Assembly: GCA_007922225.1 (NCBI GenBank)
Contig: ML679989.1
Span: forward strand, 21,803,534 to 21,867,533
Direction: 5' to 3'
Length of the DNA: 64,000 nt
Source: Emydura subglobosa
Lineage: Eukaryota; Chordata; Testudines; Chelidae
The position numbers and the translations under genes are program-made. Below the pieces are notes generated by a model. The model did not search any database. It was not told the origin of the DNA and was given only the letters and a program-made list of their open reading frames with translations. Positions 24,531-36,532 of this stretch are shown here, piece after piece; position 1 is the stretch's first letter; the number at the start of each line of letters is the position of its first letter.

Positions 24531-25838
24531 TAACATGGAATCAACATGAGCAAGCACTTGAAGAAAAAATGGTTACTAACCTTTCATAACCATTGTTCTT
24601 CAAGATGTGGTGTTCATGTCCATTCCATGACCCACCTTCTGTCCCTGTTGTTGGAGTTGATGGCAAGAAGGAACCAAGGAGGCACAGGGCCATCGGCATC
24701 TCATATACCGACATGTTGGTGTGGGGCTCCACAAGGCACCAGAGCCAGTCCTAGGGATACTACTAAGGCAAAAACTCTCCAGCAACTGTGCGCGTGAGCG
24801 CACACACCTAGCATGGAATAGACATGAGCAACACATCTTGAAGAACAGCAGCTATGAAAGGTTAGTAGTAACCATTTTTTCAATGAAAGCTGAAATTCTT
24901 AAGTAACTTGATTCCAGGAGCTGGGGCTTTAAGTAAAACATCAAATATTGTGACTCTTGTGATTAAAATATCAAGAGCTGGCCACACTGGTTTACACTCA
25001 GTTTGTGTTTACAGGGTTATCTTAACAGCCATGTTGATTAGAAACATACCTTTCTAAAATCTGAGCTTTGATTCTGAAGCACTGTTCTGTAGCAAGGGTT
25101 AGAGTCTGTGGCAGTTTGCTCGGCTGCAAAATACATAGGGCCCTGACTAGAAAATAGAAAGGCCAGATAGATACTGGTATGGCTTAGAAATGAGCCTTTC
25201 CTTAGGCAGCCGTTATGTCTGTTGTAAAGGCAAATAAATTCCTTGGTGTCAGTATCTTCAGTGTGTCTATAAACTAATCAGAGCAACGTTCTTTTATATT
25301 CATCCATTTGGATAACTGACAAGTCCCATTAGAAAGAAAATGTGTGTCCCACTTCACTAGCTGAGTGCTGCCTAATGGTGATCATGTGAGACTTCTTGTA
25401 TCCAGAGAATCTACAAACCGTATTGGTGCAAAGTAGTGATGTCACTGATGTCCACAATTTTTTGTGAATTTTTCTCAAAAGGGTCTTCTCAGCAGTCTTT
25501 TATTTGGAATTATTACATTCTTGTTCTGTAGCCTGTGCACGCTGCTCATTTGTGAACAGCACTTTTCTACACACCGTGCTGTTCATGTCACACACACATC
25601 CTTGCAACAGAGGATGCTGACTTTCAGAATTAACACCTGGTCTCTGCCCCTCGGCTTTCCATTGTATTTTTTTAAGTTCAACACCCTGCCGGGCGCCTTC
25701 GTTGCTGTTTAATTCATTACAGTGGGTGGAGTGGTGACAAGCGTGCTGATACAAGATCTCACTGTACCTGAAAGTTCCCAGAGATCTAGTACAGTGACCT
25801 TTCCGGGTCAGACCTCTGTTTTATTTTCCTTTCTTCAG

Positions 25839-25942
25839 AGGGAGACGTTGCTACGACAGCTGGAGACGAATCAGCTAGATATTGATGCGACATTGGAGGA
25901 GCTCTCGGTGCAGCAGGAGACAGAGGACCAAAACTACGAAAT
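25839..25942 (+). CDS. RABL6: RABL6 coding exon (helical linker, RETLLRQLETNQ)
   Basis: The 104-nt exon follows CCTTTCTTCAG in phase 0. It encodes RETLLRQLETNQLDIDATLE then ELSVQQETEDQNYE, with AT of an Ile codon left at the donor AT|GTATGT. The heptad-like Leu spacing suggests a helix. This segment links the GTPase-like domain to the disordered half of the protein. Confidence 0.95.
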
Positions 25943-26869
25943 GTATGTCATGGAGTCCTCTTTTCTAACCTCTTTGCTGGAATCTGTGTATCTTTTGCCT
26001 GTTAAGCAGCACTACACTTTCCATGGGCCCTGGGAAGTCCAAGGGATATCATTTAGTATTTGTTTGGATCGTTCGTTTAGAACCTCATGTAAAATAGGAG
26101 TTTCTTCAAAGCAAAGCTTGCTCTTTGGATTCCCAGCTGTGGCTCTTGTGCCTTCAAACACGTGACCTATGGGAGAGGAGGAAAATGGAGGTGGAGCTGA
26201 GTAAGATGAACTGGCAGAGCACTACTGAGGTGGGCAGCACGTGCTGCAGTGATTATAAAGGAGTATGTCACAGCCTCTAATGGTGCAAGGGACTACTTAC
26301 AATGCACTCTAGCGCTGCAGCAGGGAAATGATCACATTCTTTTGGCTGTAATCTTGTTGTGTGTGTCTTCTGGTTAATTTCTTTAGCTGACACTTTGTCT
26401 TTGAGAGACTAGGATATTGATCTTTTAAAAAGTCCTAGAAACTTATTAAAGTGTGATCATACTTCAGAGTACCGTTACCTGCACCTGGTGCCTGTGTATT
26501 CACTGCCATAGCCACTTATTTCACTGCCTGGAGTGAGTTTCTTCTCCTGCTGGCCTTGTAGAGCCAGTACAGCTCTGAGGGAATGAACTGGATTTTGTTC
26601 TGATTTGAGCACATCAACTGTTGTGTTCAGTAACTTCCAAATGCAGGATGTTTATTGTGGTGATGTGCAAGCCAGACAGAACCCAGCTTGGCTTTCAGGT
26701 TCTGGAATGAATTTGAAGCCCTGGTAGTCAGGAAAAATCTCTTGTAAAACAAGCAGATTTATTTGGAAATCCTGGAGACAATAACTATGGAACCTTCCAC
26801 TATGCCACTTGACAGCTGTTTCTCACAATAGACCCAAGATTTAAGTTCCATAACCTTGTTCAGTGTTTT

Positions 26870-26935
26870 TTGTTCCTGCTTGTAAAGCACTTCGAGTCAC
26901 CTGTATGCTTATAAAACAATATTATTTCCCAAATA
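26870..26935 (+). repeat. SINE tail-like fragment
   Basis: The motif 'gtaaagcacttcgagtcacctgtatgcttataaaac' resembles the 3' region 'gtaaagcgctttgagatc..tgaaaagcgctatataag' of tRNA-derived SINEs. It is short and degraded. Confidence 0.4.
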
Positions 26936-27168
26936 CTGCATTCCTGTCACAGGAAAAACCCGTGATGCTGAATGACTGTACCCTTCGTCAGTGTAATTAT
27001 AGGTAATGTGACTTTGAAATGTTTTAACCAATAACTGGGATTTCTCAGCAGTTTTTAGTGGCTCCTCGTGTGAATAAAATACTAAAAGTAAAATAATCTC
27101 TTGCTATGATTCTGGATTAGCAGGTAAATGTATATGTAGCTGGCCAAACACTGCTTTCATTGATATGG

Positions 27169-27216
27169 GTGTAAATCCAGAGTAATCCACTGACTTCAGT
27201 TATTCTAGATTTACAC
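27169..27216. repeat. small palindrome (GTGTAAATCC..)
   Basis: Arms 27169-27185 and 27200-27216 are inverted copies at 15 of 17 bases around 'ccactgacttcag'. This core belongs to a palindromic repeat common in turtle and bird DNA ('agtaactccattgacttcaatggagttac'). Confidence 0.65.
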
Positions 27217-29299
27217 CTGCGTGCTGTGAACAGGATTTAACCCTTCACTCTTCGCTTTGGGAAAGTGCCCCTTCTTTTAAACTAGGGTTTTGAAAATGTC
27301 CTTAGTTGCTGCTGGTTAGAGATGCTGAGCTACTGATCCCAAAGTGCAAACATTATGGCAGCCCATGCCTGAATGCTTCTACCCTGCTAATAAAAGTGTA
27401 GCAATGTTGTAGGGTTTGTCTGGGCTTTCTCTGTACTGTAGCTGTGACACTGAGGGCCCTGCCACTGAATCTCTTGTTGCATCAGTGGCTCATATGGTGA
27501 TGGTACAGGAGGAGCCACAGTACCTTCAGTCCTAGGAATATGAATTTCAGAGGCTGATTTCTGTTAACTTGCTGTCAGCATCTGCTTACTCTGTGCAGTA
27601 TTGGGCGCTGGAGTAATTTATTCTTAGTTCTGTGTCAGATAAGTATGACCAGTTTTGCATGGCAGGGACTCTCAGCCAATCAGATTGTTCTCCATTTCAA
27701 GTATTTTATAATAAAGTACTTTCAAGCAGCTAATTCTTGCCTTGTATAGTTCCTAACTTCACAGCCATCTGTGACATGGGAAGCTGAACAGATCAGCACT
27801 GCTACTGATGTGGCTCCTCGGAATCCTTACAGAATCTCATTCAGCAGCTCTCCTCTTGTGTCACTTTCAGCACATTACCACTAACCCGTTTTGTTAAAAG
27901 TGGGCTCTTGGTGTGTTGTCCTTTCCATAGCTGCCTTGTTAAAATAAACAAAGCTGGCACAATGCTGCTGACACTTGGCAGATGTAGACACACCATACTG
28001 GTAACTTGAATGCAGTAGGTGCATGAATTTCTACAAGGTCATTTGAGTTGAAAGCTGACAGTGAACTTGGCTGGCTATTGAAATTGACATGACTAAGGCT
28101 GTTCACTGAGAGATGTTGCCAGGTACTGAAATTGATGCAGAGGTTCTATTATTATTAGTGTGTCTCTGCAGTTGGATAGCACCGAGTTGACTTCCTTTCA
28201 CCTTTCTACTTCCACAGTGTAGATGCTGTGGATGAACAGGCGTCTGTCTCTAAAGAATCAATCTGTATATCATAGTCAGAGCCACAATGGTAGCAGTGTT
28301 TGCTGAAATCTCTTAAGTGGCCACATCCCAGCTGATTTTCCCCCCTCTATGTGGCGGGTATAAGCTATGGGATCAAGAGAGCTGAAAATGTGTCCCTTCC
28401 AAAGTGCACAGGGCCCAATGGTACTAAGTAACTAAGTTTTGTCTGTATTGATGCACTTGATGTGATTGGGGACAAAACAAATGACCCCTGCTCAGGATGA
28501 TGCAGCTATTACTCCAAAGTGCAGTTACCAAAGAGAACACAAGGTGGAACACAACAGACTTATTCTGCTCCTGACACCGAATGGCTGTGACTTATCTGAT
28601 AAATGTGTATTTGCATGTCTCCCACTGTCCTGTTGTTAGTGCAACAACAGACAGAAAAGGGACTTTCTCCCCACCGTGCTACCTCTTCATTGCTTCCTGA
28701 CTTTACGCTGCCCCGTACTATAAGGGGGTGGATTTAGCCCCTTTTTCTGTTCCTAAATTATCTTCAAAAAGAAGATTATTCTAAATTTGTTAAATTGAAT
28801 AATAATGCAACATGATCTGCATATATTTCAGCCTATGGAGTGCTTGTGGACTATTTGCTGTGTCTTTGAGAATTGGCTATTTGCATTGTGATTAGCCACT
28901 TAAGAAACATGGATTGTCTGCTCCTTCATTGGATGACTCAAACACCAAAGAACTTTCAAGATGACGGTCAAACATGTTCAGAAGAAATTTCACATCCCGT
29001 TTCTCTTTCTGTGAACAGTTTGCTCCCATGAGCATTTGCAGAAAGCAAGAAGAGGGGTTGCAAACACCATCCCATCAAATCTGACATTGGCATTATGTTA
29101 AACTACTTTTATGCTGTATTCACCCAGCTTTTCTCACAGGGAACAGAATTTAATTATAAAGAGTAGAGGAAAATCCAAACGGTCTGAATTAGGCCTATAT
29201 CAAGTTAACTTTTCTGGTGATTAAATATAAATATTCCATATGTGGAATATTTAGGATGATTTTTGTGGTGACCCCCTTCTCCTCCCAACACAAAGTTAT

Positions 29300-29365
29300 G
29301 GGGACTATAATAATAATTCCTACCTCTTATCTAGTACTTTTCATCAGTAGATGAAGACCAGGAGA
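29300..29365 (-). repeat. SINE 3' tail, antisense
   Basis: The sequence 'aataataattcctacctcttatctagtacttttcatcagtag' is the reverse complement of a turtle SINE tail ('ctgatgaaaagcgctatataagagctaggtattatta'). Confidence 0.6.
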
Positions 29366-29404
29366 TTCATAATTTTGGGACACAGTGACTGAATTAACCT
29401 CCAG

Positions 29405-29698
29405 ATTTAAAACTGAAGAATGGCAAAGCCACCAGTCTGGATGACATTCTTACTGAGCAAATCAAACACTTCAGACCAGCAACAATGAATTAGTTACCCA
29501 AGTTGTTTAACACATGCTCAGCCACAACAAAGTACCCGAGTTCTGGCAATAAGCATGTGTTACAGCATTCTGGAAGCTGGGGAAGGACACAGTGGAGCCA
29601 AAGAACCTCAGGCTTATATCACTGCAGTGTCACCTCTGCAATCTGTACGAGCGTCCAGTCTTAAACTACCTATCACCACTCACTGAAAAGCTACGCCA
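29405..29698 (+). pseudogene. non-LTR reverse transcriptase remnant, not CR1
   Basis: In two frames joined by at least one frameshift the sequence reads KNGKATSLDDILTEQIKHF and then WKLGKDTVEPKNLRLISLQC followed by HLCNLYERPVLNYL. This matches the start of a non-LTR reverse transcriptase domain of the form 'GKAaGlDgIppEliKh ... kpGKdp..pknyRpISLlchlyKlyErlilnrl'. It differs from the CR1 enzyme at 5948, so it stems from another LINE clade. An in-frame TAG and frameshifts show it is dead. A MITE abuts its 3' side. Confidence 0.7.
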
Positions 29699-29827
29699 CT
29701 TGTGGGGGTAGATTAATAATGTCGACTTCTGGATCGTCTGAGCGGGTCTTCACTGACCATTCAGTCGATCCAGATAAGTCGATCTGAAAGCAGTGACTTT
29801 GCCGCCGTCAATGTAGACATAGCCCTA
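29697..29827. mobile_element. MITE with 'gtcgatc' palindromic interior
   Basis: It includes CAGTCGATCCAGATAAGTCG and ends TTTGCCGCCGTCAATGTAGA followed by CATAGCCCT. It is homologous in the same orientation to 40238-40385. The right end belongs to the 'gtagacataccct' terminal type. Confidence 0.7.
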
Positions 29828-31887
29828 GATAAACGATGGTGCTGTAGAGTATTGTAGCAGAATTCATGCCAGGTTGCATATTAATATATTCTCCTTTTTA
29901 ACAATTGTAAAAAAAGCACTTCTCACCATGAAAAATCTGTTTGAAAAACAGCTCATGATATGTTAGAACCAAAGAGCAGAAAAGCCTGACTACTCTCCTA
30001 TTCAACTGTAAATAAACAATTTACAATTGGAAGTTTTAGGAGGAGGGTGTTAGGCCCTTCTGTTCTGCTCTTTGCTTGCTCTGGACTTAACTGTTGCTTT
30101 GCTGGCAAAGTCCTGTTGCATTTCTGTTCCCTGCAGAGACCGCTCCTCTTTAAAGTTGCATAAAAGCCCAAACTTCTCATCAGGCCTAATGAACAGTGAG
30201 TTATTCAGGACCAGCTTTTTGTTGGAAGATGTGGACATGTTTATCCAGGCCAAAACGGAAGGCTTGAAATACAGAAGAGGAACCCACGGAAGGAGCACAA
30301 GGAATTTGACAGATATATCATGTACTAGAGAGAATCTCTCCCTTGCCAAGTCAAATCTCAAATAGAGCAAATGTTCTTGAAATCCTAGTTTGTATTCACT
30401 CTGTTAAGATATCTTGTCTTTACTTTACTTCTAGATAGTTTGATGTTCGGGTTTTATGAGCATAACTTCAGGACAGCTGCTTGAGTGAGAAAGGAGAGTG
30501 AGAAGAGAAGCAAGGGTATTGTGGTGATGTTGCAAGCAAAACCAAAGGGGAGTGGTGGGGTTTTTGGCTCCCTGTAGCTCTGAAACAGACAGGTTTACAC
30601 ATCTACAAGGAGCATGTGCAGAGCTGTAGAGAGACAATCATCCATGGTGCAGCTTCTTAAAAATAAGGACAAGAAATGCCTTGTTGAGTGTCTCCACCCT
30701 GGAAGCTGATGCTGACAGTCTAGTGCCTACACGCTGGTGTGGAAAGTTATCCCGATCAGAACTCTGGCATGGAGAACTTTTCTCACCAGTGTAATGACCG
30801 GAAACACCTTCTGCGCATATTGACTCTTCCAGCTGCCACTCTTCTCCCCAGACAGACCCATGTCCTGTTTCCTGGTCTGCATCCCAGTTGCCCCAAGTAT
30901 TTTCTGCATGTCTCATATCCTAGGGGCTGATTATCCAACTTGAAAGCTCAGCAGACCCAGTCTGTGCAGTGCTTGTAAGACGAATGTGAGACCATGCCTG
31001 GCTTTCAAGCAATGCATGGCTCTCAGCTTTACATTTGCTTTGTGGTGGGGAGGCCTGTGTGAAGTGGGATGGTGGAGGACCAGGCACCATTCAGTTCATG
31101 CACATAAGCTCTCCGAGTGAGATAGTAGCGCCTCAGTGAGCTAGAAGCACAAGTCCCATTGACTTTGTTCATACTGTGTCTTTCACATCTGTGTGCTGAA
31201 AATAACGTATGCATATACCCTTGGTATAGTGAAAAGACTTCAACTATATATATGTGAACAGTCACAAGCGTGACCTATCCCCTTTATAGCCAGGGAACAG
31301 ACAAAAGTGAGTCTTATACTTAACATCGTCTAGCTTTTTGTGCTGCTTTTAACATTCTTGTGTTTGTGGAGCAGAAACAGATGATGATTTCAATCCCTCC
31401 TCTCTGATGTCCTGCTGGAATTGGCCTCTTGCCCAGAACAAAGCCGGCTGATTCCAAAATTGGCAGCTTTAGCAGTACAACATAGGGTTTTATATACCCC
31501 GGAAGCATAGACAGCGTCCTGTTCTTTCTCTGGCATATCATCTTTTTTAAAGTTCTAATTGATTCTAATGTTCTGGATCCTCAAATGACTCTAGTTTCTC
31601 TGAATGATGCTTGTAACGTCTTCGATGCTTCAGCAACCTGGCACAGAAACTTCCGACTTTCCTGATGTGTGGGGCCAGTCACCTGATCAAAGGCTCTCAG
31701 ATTTTTCATTGCTGTTGCTCATGGTGCTTTGGAGGTGTTCCAGGTGCTTATGCAGACAATATATGCTCTGCTTAACTGTTCCAGAGACTCTTCTTGTCAG
31801 AGGCTGTCAGAATGCAGAGATCCCAGCCTTCGCCTCTAATACAGCTCCAGCCCTAGTCTTCAAGCCCTTCCCAGAATTACTGATTTT

Positions 31888-32060
31888 TACTCCTGAGAGA
31901 ATTCTGTGCCAAAAAATTAAAAATTCTGCGCACAGTATTTTAAAATGCTGCATATTGTATTTGTCAGAATAACAATATAATCATGCCAGCTTCAATTATT
32001 TTGGTAATTTGTTTCAAAATATCTGGCAGCAAATACGTCTGTAACAATACAGACAACAAA
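31888..32060. mobile_element. TACTCCTGGG MITE, partial inverted copy
   Basis: It starts TACTCCTGAGAGAATTCTGT and proceeds as the reverse complement of 600-777 ('ccaaaaaattaaaaattctg', 'attttaaaatgctgcatat', 'caatataatca', 'ttcaattatt'). The other end is missing or too diverged. Confidence 0.75.
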
Positions 32061-34693
32061 AAAGATTCAGGACATTTTTTTGACAAGTCGATTCCTCATT
32101 TGGTAACTAATACCCTGCATTTCAGTTACAATCCTGGATTTTCATTGTTTCAAAGTTGATTTCAGTAATGTAAATGCAGAGGTGCATTCCATCCTAGAGG
32201 GCTCACCCTCAGAAGTGTTCGGGGAGAGCCCAGAGAGTGCTGGACCAAGGCGCAAAGGGAGGAGATGGAAGTGGTCAAAGTGGAGTGCCTCTAACATGGA
32301 ACTGCCAGGCTTTTGATCTTGCAGTGTTGACAGCAAGATTTTTAATGGGTCTCACAACCTGCTGTGGGGTGCTGCTCTTTGATGGCTCCACTGCCCACAG
32401 GGGAATTGTGCGCATCTTTGTGGAAGTAACAGGATGTGAATTCAAGTGTTTGTTTCGTTTGGCTGGCTCTGGGATAGGTTCCCGCAACCCATCACCCCAT
32501 CCTCACTCCCTGCATTTCATAGATACCATACCCTGTAATGCTGAATTGCATTTGTTGGGACTCCTCCCATTAGGGAGGGAGGGTGTCCATAACGACTTGG
32601 TGCCTTTGGAGCAGTAGGGGAGCTCTAGCTAAAATATGTTACATTATTGTCGTGTCCACAGCACGCTATATATGCACTGTCCAAGCAGAAGGTGTGATCC
32701 CTGCTTAGCCTTGGATGTTGCGCTTCTGTGTCTGGGAGGGGCTGTTAAATTCTGTTTGGTTTTTAATTCTGGTGGGTCCACATGAAGTGTAACTCCTTTA
32801 TTTCATAACTGTATTGTTTTCACAGTTTATCCAAGTGGTTCTGAGGGGAGAAAAATGCCCCTAGAATCAGAGCTCAGTTCTAAGCTCTAAACTCCCCTAT
32901 GATTAAAGGAGTGACGTATCCATTTCAGAATCTACTTCTTTCTCTCCAGAGGCTCATGTGAAATGAGTGAGCTGGCCTTGTCCCAGCTCATAAGAGGTAT
33001 CCACACAGCCACCACAGAGTGACACTAATTAGCCTCCTTGACATCAGGCTCAGCAGAGGCAATGGATTTCTGAGCTCAGGTGACCAGCCTGCCTTTTCAC
33101 CTCCAGAGGGGTGGTTCTGCTCAAGGAAAGCTGGAGAGAGACTAGCAAGGCACTGGGGGATCTTGCCCTGCTGCTGCCTTGTGGGGTGCCTGCTCTTGGG
33201 CTAAACGGAGAATGTCAATCTTCAGGTCTATCACCTCAGCACCTTTTGCCTAAGCAAAATTTGTGTATGCCATAGAATCCTTCCACCTTGCAATGTAGGT
33301 TTGTGTTTTGGTGCTGCCTGTGGTTATGTACCTCTCCACCCACCTCTGAGATTGGGAGCACTTCTCTTATTGCTTAGAAATAGACCTCATTGTATATGAG
33401 GTTAGTGGCACTTTATACCTCCCATGGGACGTACAGTGACTGCCTTACCAGAGGGTTTCTGAATGTTCTTTTATACCCCAGATAGCCAGCTGCCTGCGCC
33501 ATATGGGGCGGGGCTGGGCAGGTGCATGTGTTTGCATGCACAGGATTTTTAGAGGGCATCAGTTTCCTTTCAGTCAGACAGTGAGGTGTCTCTTATGTTT
33601 CTTTTAAGGAATCCCCGCCCTGCCCCAGGTTTATTGTGGGGCCCAACTGCACAGGTTGCTGTTGTACATGTCAGAGGAGCCCCCTGCTTACTGGATTAGT
33701 TTCATAACTGCGGGAGGCTGTCCGTGCCGAGCTGCCCAGCTCCTGGAGATGAAGCGCTCTTGCTCTAGCACAAGCTGGAGTGGTGCTCCCTCGAGAGGCA
33801 AGCCTGTCCTTTGCTGGTCAGTAAGGCTGCACAGCCGCTGGTCAGAAAGCACGGGCTCTCGCTCTTGACACCACTAAATCCTCTCTTCAAAGGGGCCTGG
33901 AGAGATTTTACATCAAGCTGCTCTTTCAGAGCTGGGAATATCTCCACTGGAGAAGGCAAGCTGGTTTGGGTCTCCCAAAAGACACAGTGGTGATACTGCT
34001 GTGTCAGGTGGTGTGCACTGACTGTCTGTCTGCACGGCGTTATCGCTCATGTTCGAAGGAACGCATTTAAATTCATAGCTTCTGAACGTGAGACCTAGCT
34101 AAAACTTAGTGAAAAATCCGCAGTGCCCATAGCATCTCCTGGAACTCCCAGGTGGGAGTTCTCATTCAGGGATCCTGTTTGCATCTTTCTGGTTTACATG
34201 GTGTTTGCTGCTCTATCTTATTCTGAGACCGTTTCACAGAGGAGCAGGAGCTATTGCCATTTCTGTTAACATCGTGTGTTTTGATGTCTGTGTGAACTGA
34301 AGGAGTCAATAACCAGCCTGACTGTAGAGCAAAAGTACAGCAAAAAATTGGCATTTGCTTTGTCCCTTTTCTACAGGGGGTGAGGCTACAGCTTCTCTGA
34401 TGCTAAGAGCTTTAGGGTTCTGCTGCCGGAGACCCAAGTAGGACAGCAGTTTCTTTAGGGCTTCTGCTCCTCAACGCCAAGGACTGCATTGTATCTGGTG
34501 CCTTATGGATGGGGGGTGAAGGGAGGGTAGGGGAAGGTCAGTTCCAAAGAGCCTCTGTGTGAGTGCCCTGTGCTGGCTCTTATCCTTAGGTGAACATTCA
34601 AATGTTCCCCTCCCAGGCGTGCTTGGTGCTGCAAATGGAGGCACTTTATGCAGTGTACAGATGAGGGTGTGGGGGTATCCCACTGTCCTAGCG

Positions 34694-35767
34694 CAGTGTT
34701 TCCTGACTGGCGTGCCACCAGCCCCCAACAGGTGTGCTGCAGAGTAGGGAAGAGGTAGGAAGCTGCCTTCTGTCTCACTGCTCCGCCTCCTCCAGGGGCA
34801 GAGCAACCAATCAGAGTTCAATCTCCCTCTCCTCCTGTGAGCATCCTTCTGCAGTCACCCGCTGAGGGTGGGGTGAGGAGCCTGGAAGGGGAGCGGGGAC
34901 CCTGCTGCAGCCCCCAGGGTTGGGAGGTGGGAAGAACCTTGGGAGAAGCAAAGGTGAGGTGGGGGCGGTGGAGGAGCTGGGGGGCAGAAGTGGGGTGAGG
35001 TGGGATCTGGACTAGTGGAGGGTGGAGATAGTTGATGAGGGGCTAGAGAACTGGTTTGAAGACTAGAGGCACAGGATTGATTTGGAGGTGGGGGGACAGA
35101 ATTCATTGCTGGGCAGGGGACGGGCAGATGTGGGGGTGAGAACTCCTGTAGAAGGGCCAAAATCCTTGTACCCAATTCATTTGTGAGTGTGCATGGGCAG
35201 CACACTCACTGTCTCTGTCTGCCCCCAGGGGCAGTTCACCAATCGTTCAACAGACTTAAAAAACAATATCATCTCTTCGGCCCCCAAAACATTATTTACA
35301 GTCTTCTGATTTGTTGAGATCCGCCTCATTTATTTTTTGATCTCCTGAGGTTGGCACACTCTGGGACTTAATTAATTATATTGCATTTAAAAACAGTGGA
35401 GAAAATTAGACACCCTTGGAAAGACTATATTTTGGCAATGAGAAGAAATGATTAATTATTAATTTTGTCATCCCAAAATATTATTCTGAAGTGCATGTCA
35501 CATTCTCCACTGAGCATGCTTTTGTCCAGAGTTCTTATATTTAGCTTTAATGTTCGTTTCCACTGTTGAAAACGTTAATTCAGGCACAAAAGACAGATCG
35601 CAATCTACTGTTAACCACCATGGTGGTTTTGATTTTTAATCCTACTAGCCTCATTTTGGATTGACTCGTGAATATTCATGAGTTCATTTGAAGACTCTGG
35701 TGGTGTGCTTCAAAATAATTAAAGGTATCAAGGTGTGCCATGGCAGAGAAAAGGTTGGGAACCGCTG
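34694..35767. mobile_element. long non-autonomous hAT-like element
   Basis: The left end CAGTGTTTCCTGACTGGCGT and the right end GGTTGGGAACCGCTG are the expected inverted pair (CAGyGkTTCCyaac). Both ends continue into a related 'ggcgtgccacc' / 'ggtgtgccatgg' motif. Flanks TCCTAGCG and TCTGAGAG may be a decayed 8-bp duplication (5 of 8). No transposase was recognised. The left half contains a strongly G-rich segment (34860-35130). Confidence 0.7.
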
Positions 35768-35957
35768 TCTGAGAGTGATGTGACTGTTGGAGTTGCTGTA
35801 TAGGGCTCCCTCCTGGAAACTCGTGCCAAAGAACTTCCTGTACAAACATGGACTGATGACCAGCAGATACTAACCCTTTGCCTACATTGGTGCCTTCCAT
35901 CCAAGCAGCTCACTGTATTTTCTCAAACACTGATTAAGCCCTGGTCCCCATTGTGAG

Positions 35958-36055
35958 CTAGGTTTGCATTTGGGTAAGTTAAGCTCAGAGAGGTAAATGG
36001 ACTTGTCTAAGGTTGCCCAGGAAGTCATTGGCAGCACTGGGCCTGGAACCCTCCT
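35958..36055 (-). repeat. MIR-type (CORE) SINE, antisense
   Basis: The sequence 'ctcagagaggtaaatggac', 'ttgtctaaggttgcccagga' and 'agtcattggcagcactgggc' followed by 'ctggaaccc' is the reverse complement of an ancient amniote MIR. It ends about 110 nt before the acceptor of the large RABL6 exon. Confidence 0.75.
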
Positions 36056-36167
36056 CTCCTGGCTCCTGGTGCTGTGCTGTAGCAGAGAAGCACCGTGGTG
36101 TTCGTTAGAGGCTCCGTGGAGAGTGCTGTTACATTCCTTACGACTGCAATTCATGTCTTTCCTGCAG

Positions 36168-36532
36168 CTTCCTTGAAATGATGGAAGCCCGGAGTCGAGG
36201 ACATGCATCCCCAATGGCAACTAATGGACAGAGCCCTTCCTCTGGCTCTCAGTCGCCCATTGTACCTCCAAGCTGCGCATCAACAGACAGTTCCAGTCCT
36301 GGTACCCCACAACCACCACCACCACTTCAGCAACTACCTGCCAACACAACATCCCCTGAGCCTTCATCATCCTTGTCACCACTGCCTCCACTGGAGGCTC
36401 TGCCGCCACGTGCACCATCCCCAGCTACAGCCTCCCCAGCAATGCCTGTTGCAGTCCCGCTGCAAAAACGCAGCATTATCTCCCGCCTCTTTGGAATGTC
36501 TCCGGCTCCAGAGATGTCTCCTCCGCAGCCAG
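36168..36532 (+). CDS. RABL6: RABL6 coding exon (Pro/Ser-rich disordered region)
   Basis: This is the longest exon seen (365 nt). It begins after TTTCCTGCAG, completes the split Ile codon and reads FLEMMEARSRGHASPMATNG and onward. A long stretch rich in Pro, Ser and Thr follows, then the conserved motif RSIISRLFGMSP, with one base of an Asp codon left at CCAG|GTAGGT. RABL6 of mammals has the same arrangement, including the SIISRLFG motif. High Pro/Ser content suggests intrinsic disorder and many phospho-acceptor sites. The GC-rich sequence produces several overlapping open frames that are not genes. Confidence 0.95.

Larger units (their letters stand above)
23444..24881 (+). mobile_element. 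DIRS-type retrotransposon, old internally deleted copy
   Basis: The left inverted repeat starts at TTTTCGAGTGCTTACTTATG. The right inverted repeat (about 24650-24825) is its diverged complement, ending in a terminal extension that contains 'catcttgaagaacagcagctatg'. An internal complementary region at 24535-24640 carries the complements of both outer ends (ATGAGCAAGCACTTGAAG and CTTCAAGATGTGG). Between them only a remnant of the tyrosine recombinase region survives (about 23850-24530, for example VTSAQRVSEIRALPSEPPYM with decay). The gag and reverse transcriptase portions are gone. Orientation is the same as the larger DIRS copy at 41697 and as RABL6. Confidence 0.85.
19621..25838 (+). other. 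RABL6 intron with old DIRS copy
   Basis: Identified contents are a hAT-like MITE (21111-21267) and a deleted DIRS retrotransposon (23444-24881). The stretches 19621-21110, 21268-23440 and 24882-25838 show no gene. Confidence 0.7.
25943..36167 (+). other. RABL6 intron (10.2 kb) with mixed old repeats
   Basis: Identified are a SINE tail-like piece near 26870-26930, a small palindrome (27169-27216), an antisense SINE tail (29300-29365), a non-LTR reverse transcriptase remnant (29405-29698), a MITE (29697-29827), a partial TACTCCTGGG MITE (31888-32060), a long hAT-like element (34694-35767) and an antisense MIR (35958-36055). In 25943-26870, 27220-29290, 29830-31885 and 32065-34690 I see no gene or clear repeat. 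Confidence 0.65.

Noticed and set aside
34855..35205. Pro-rich 116-codon frame on the minus strand
   Set aside because: It is the complement of the G-rich stretch inside a hAT-like element. Low complexity and position argue against a gene.
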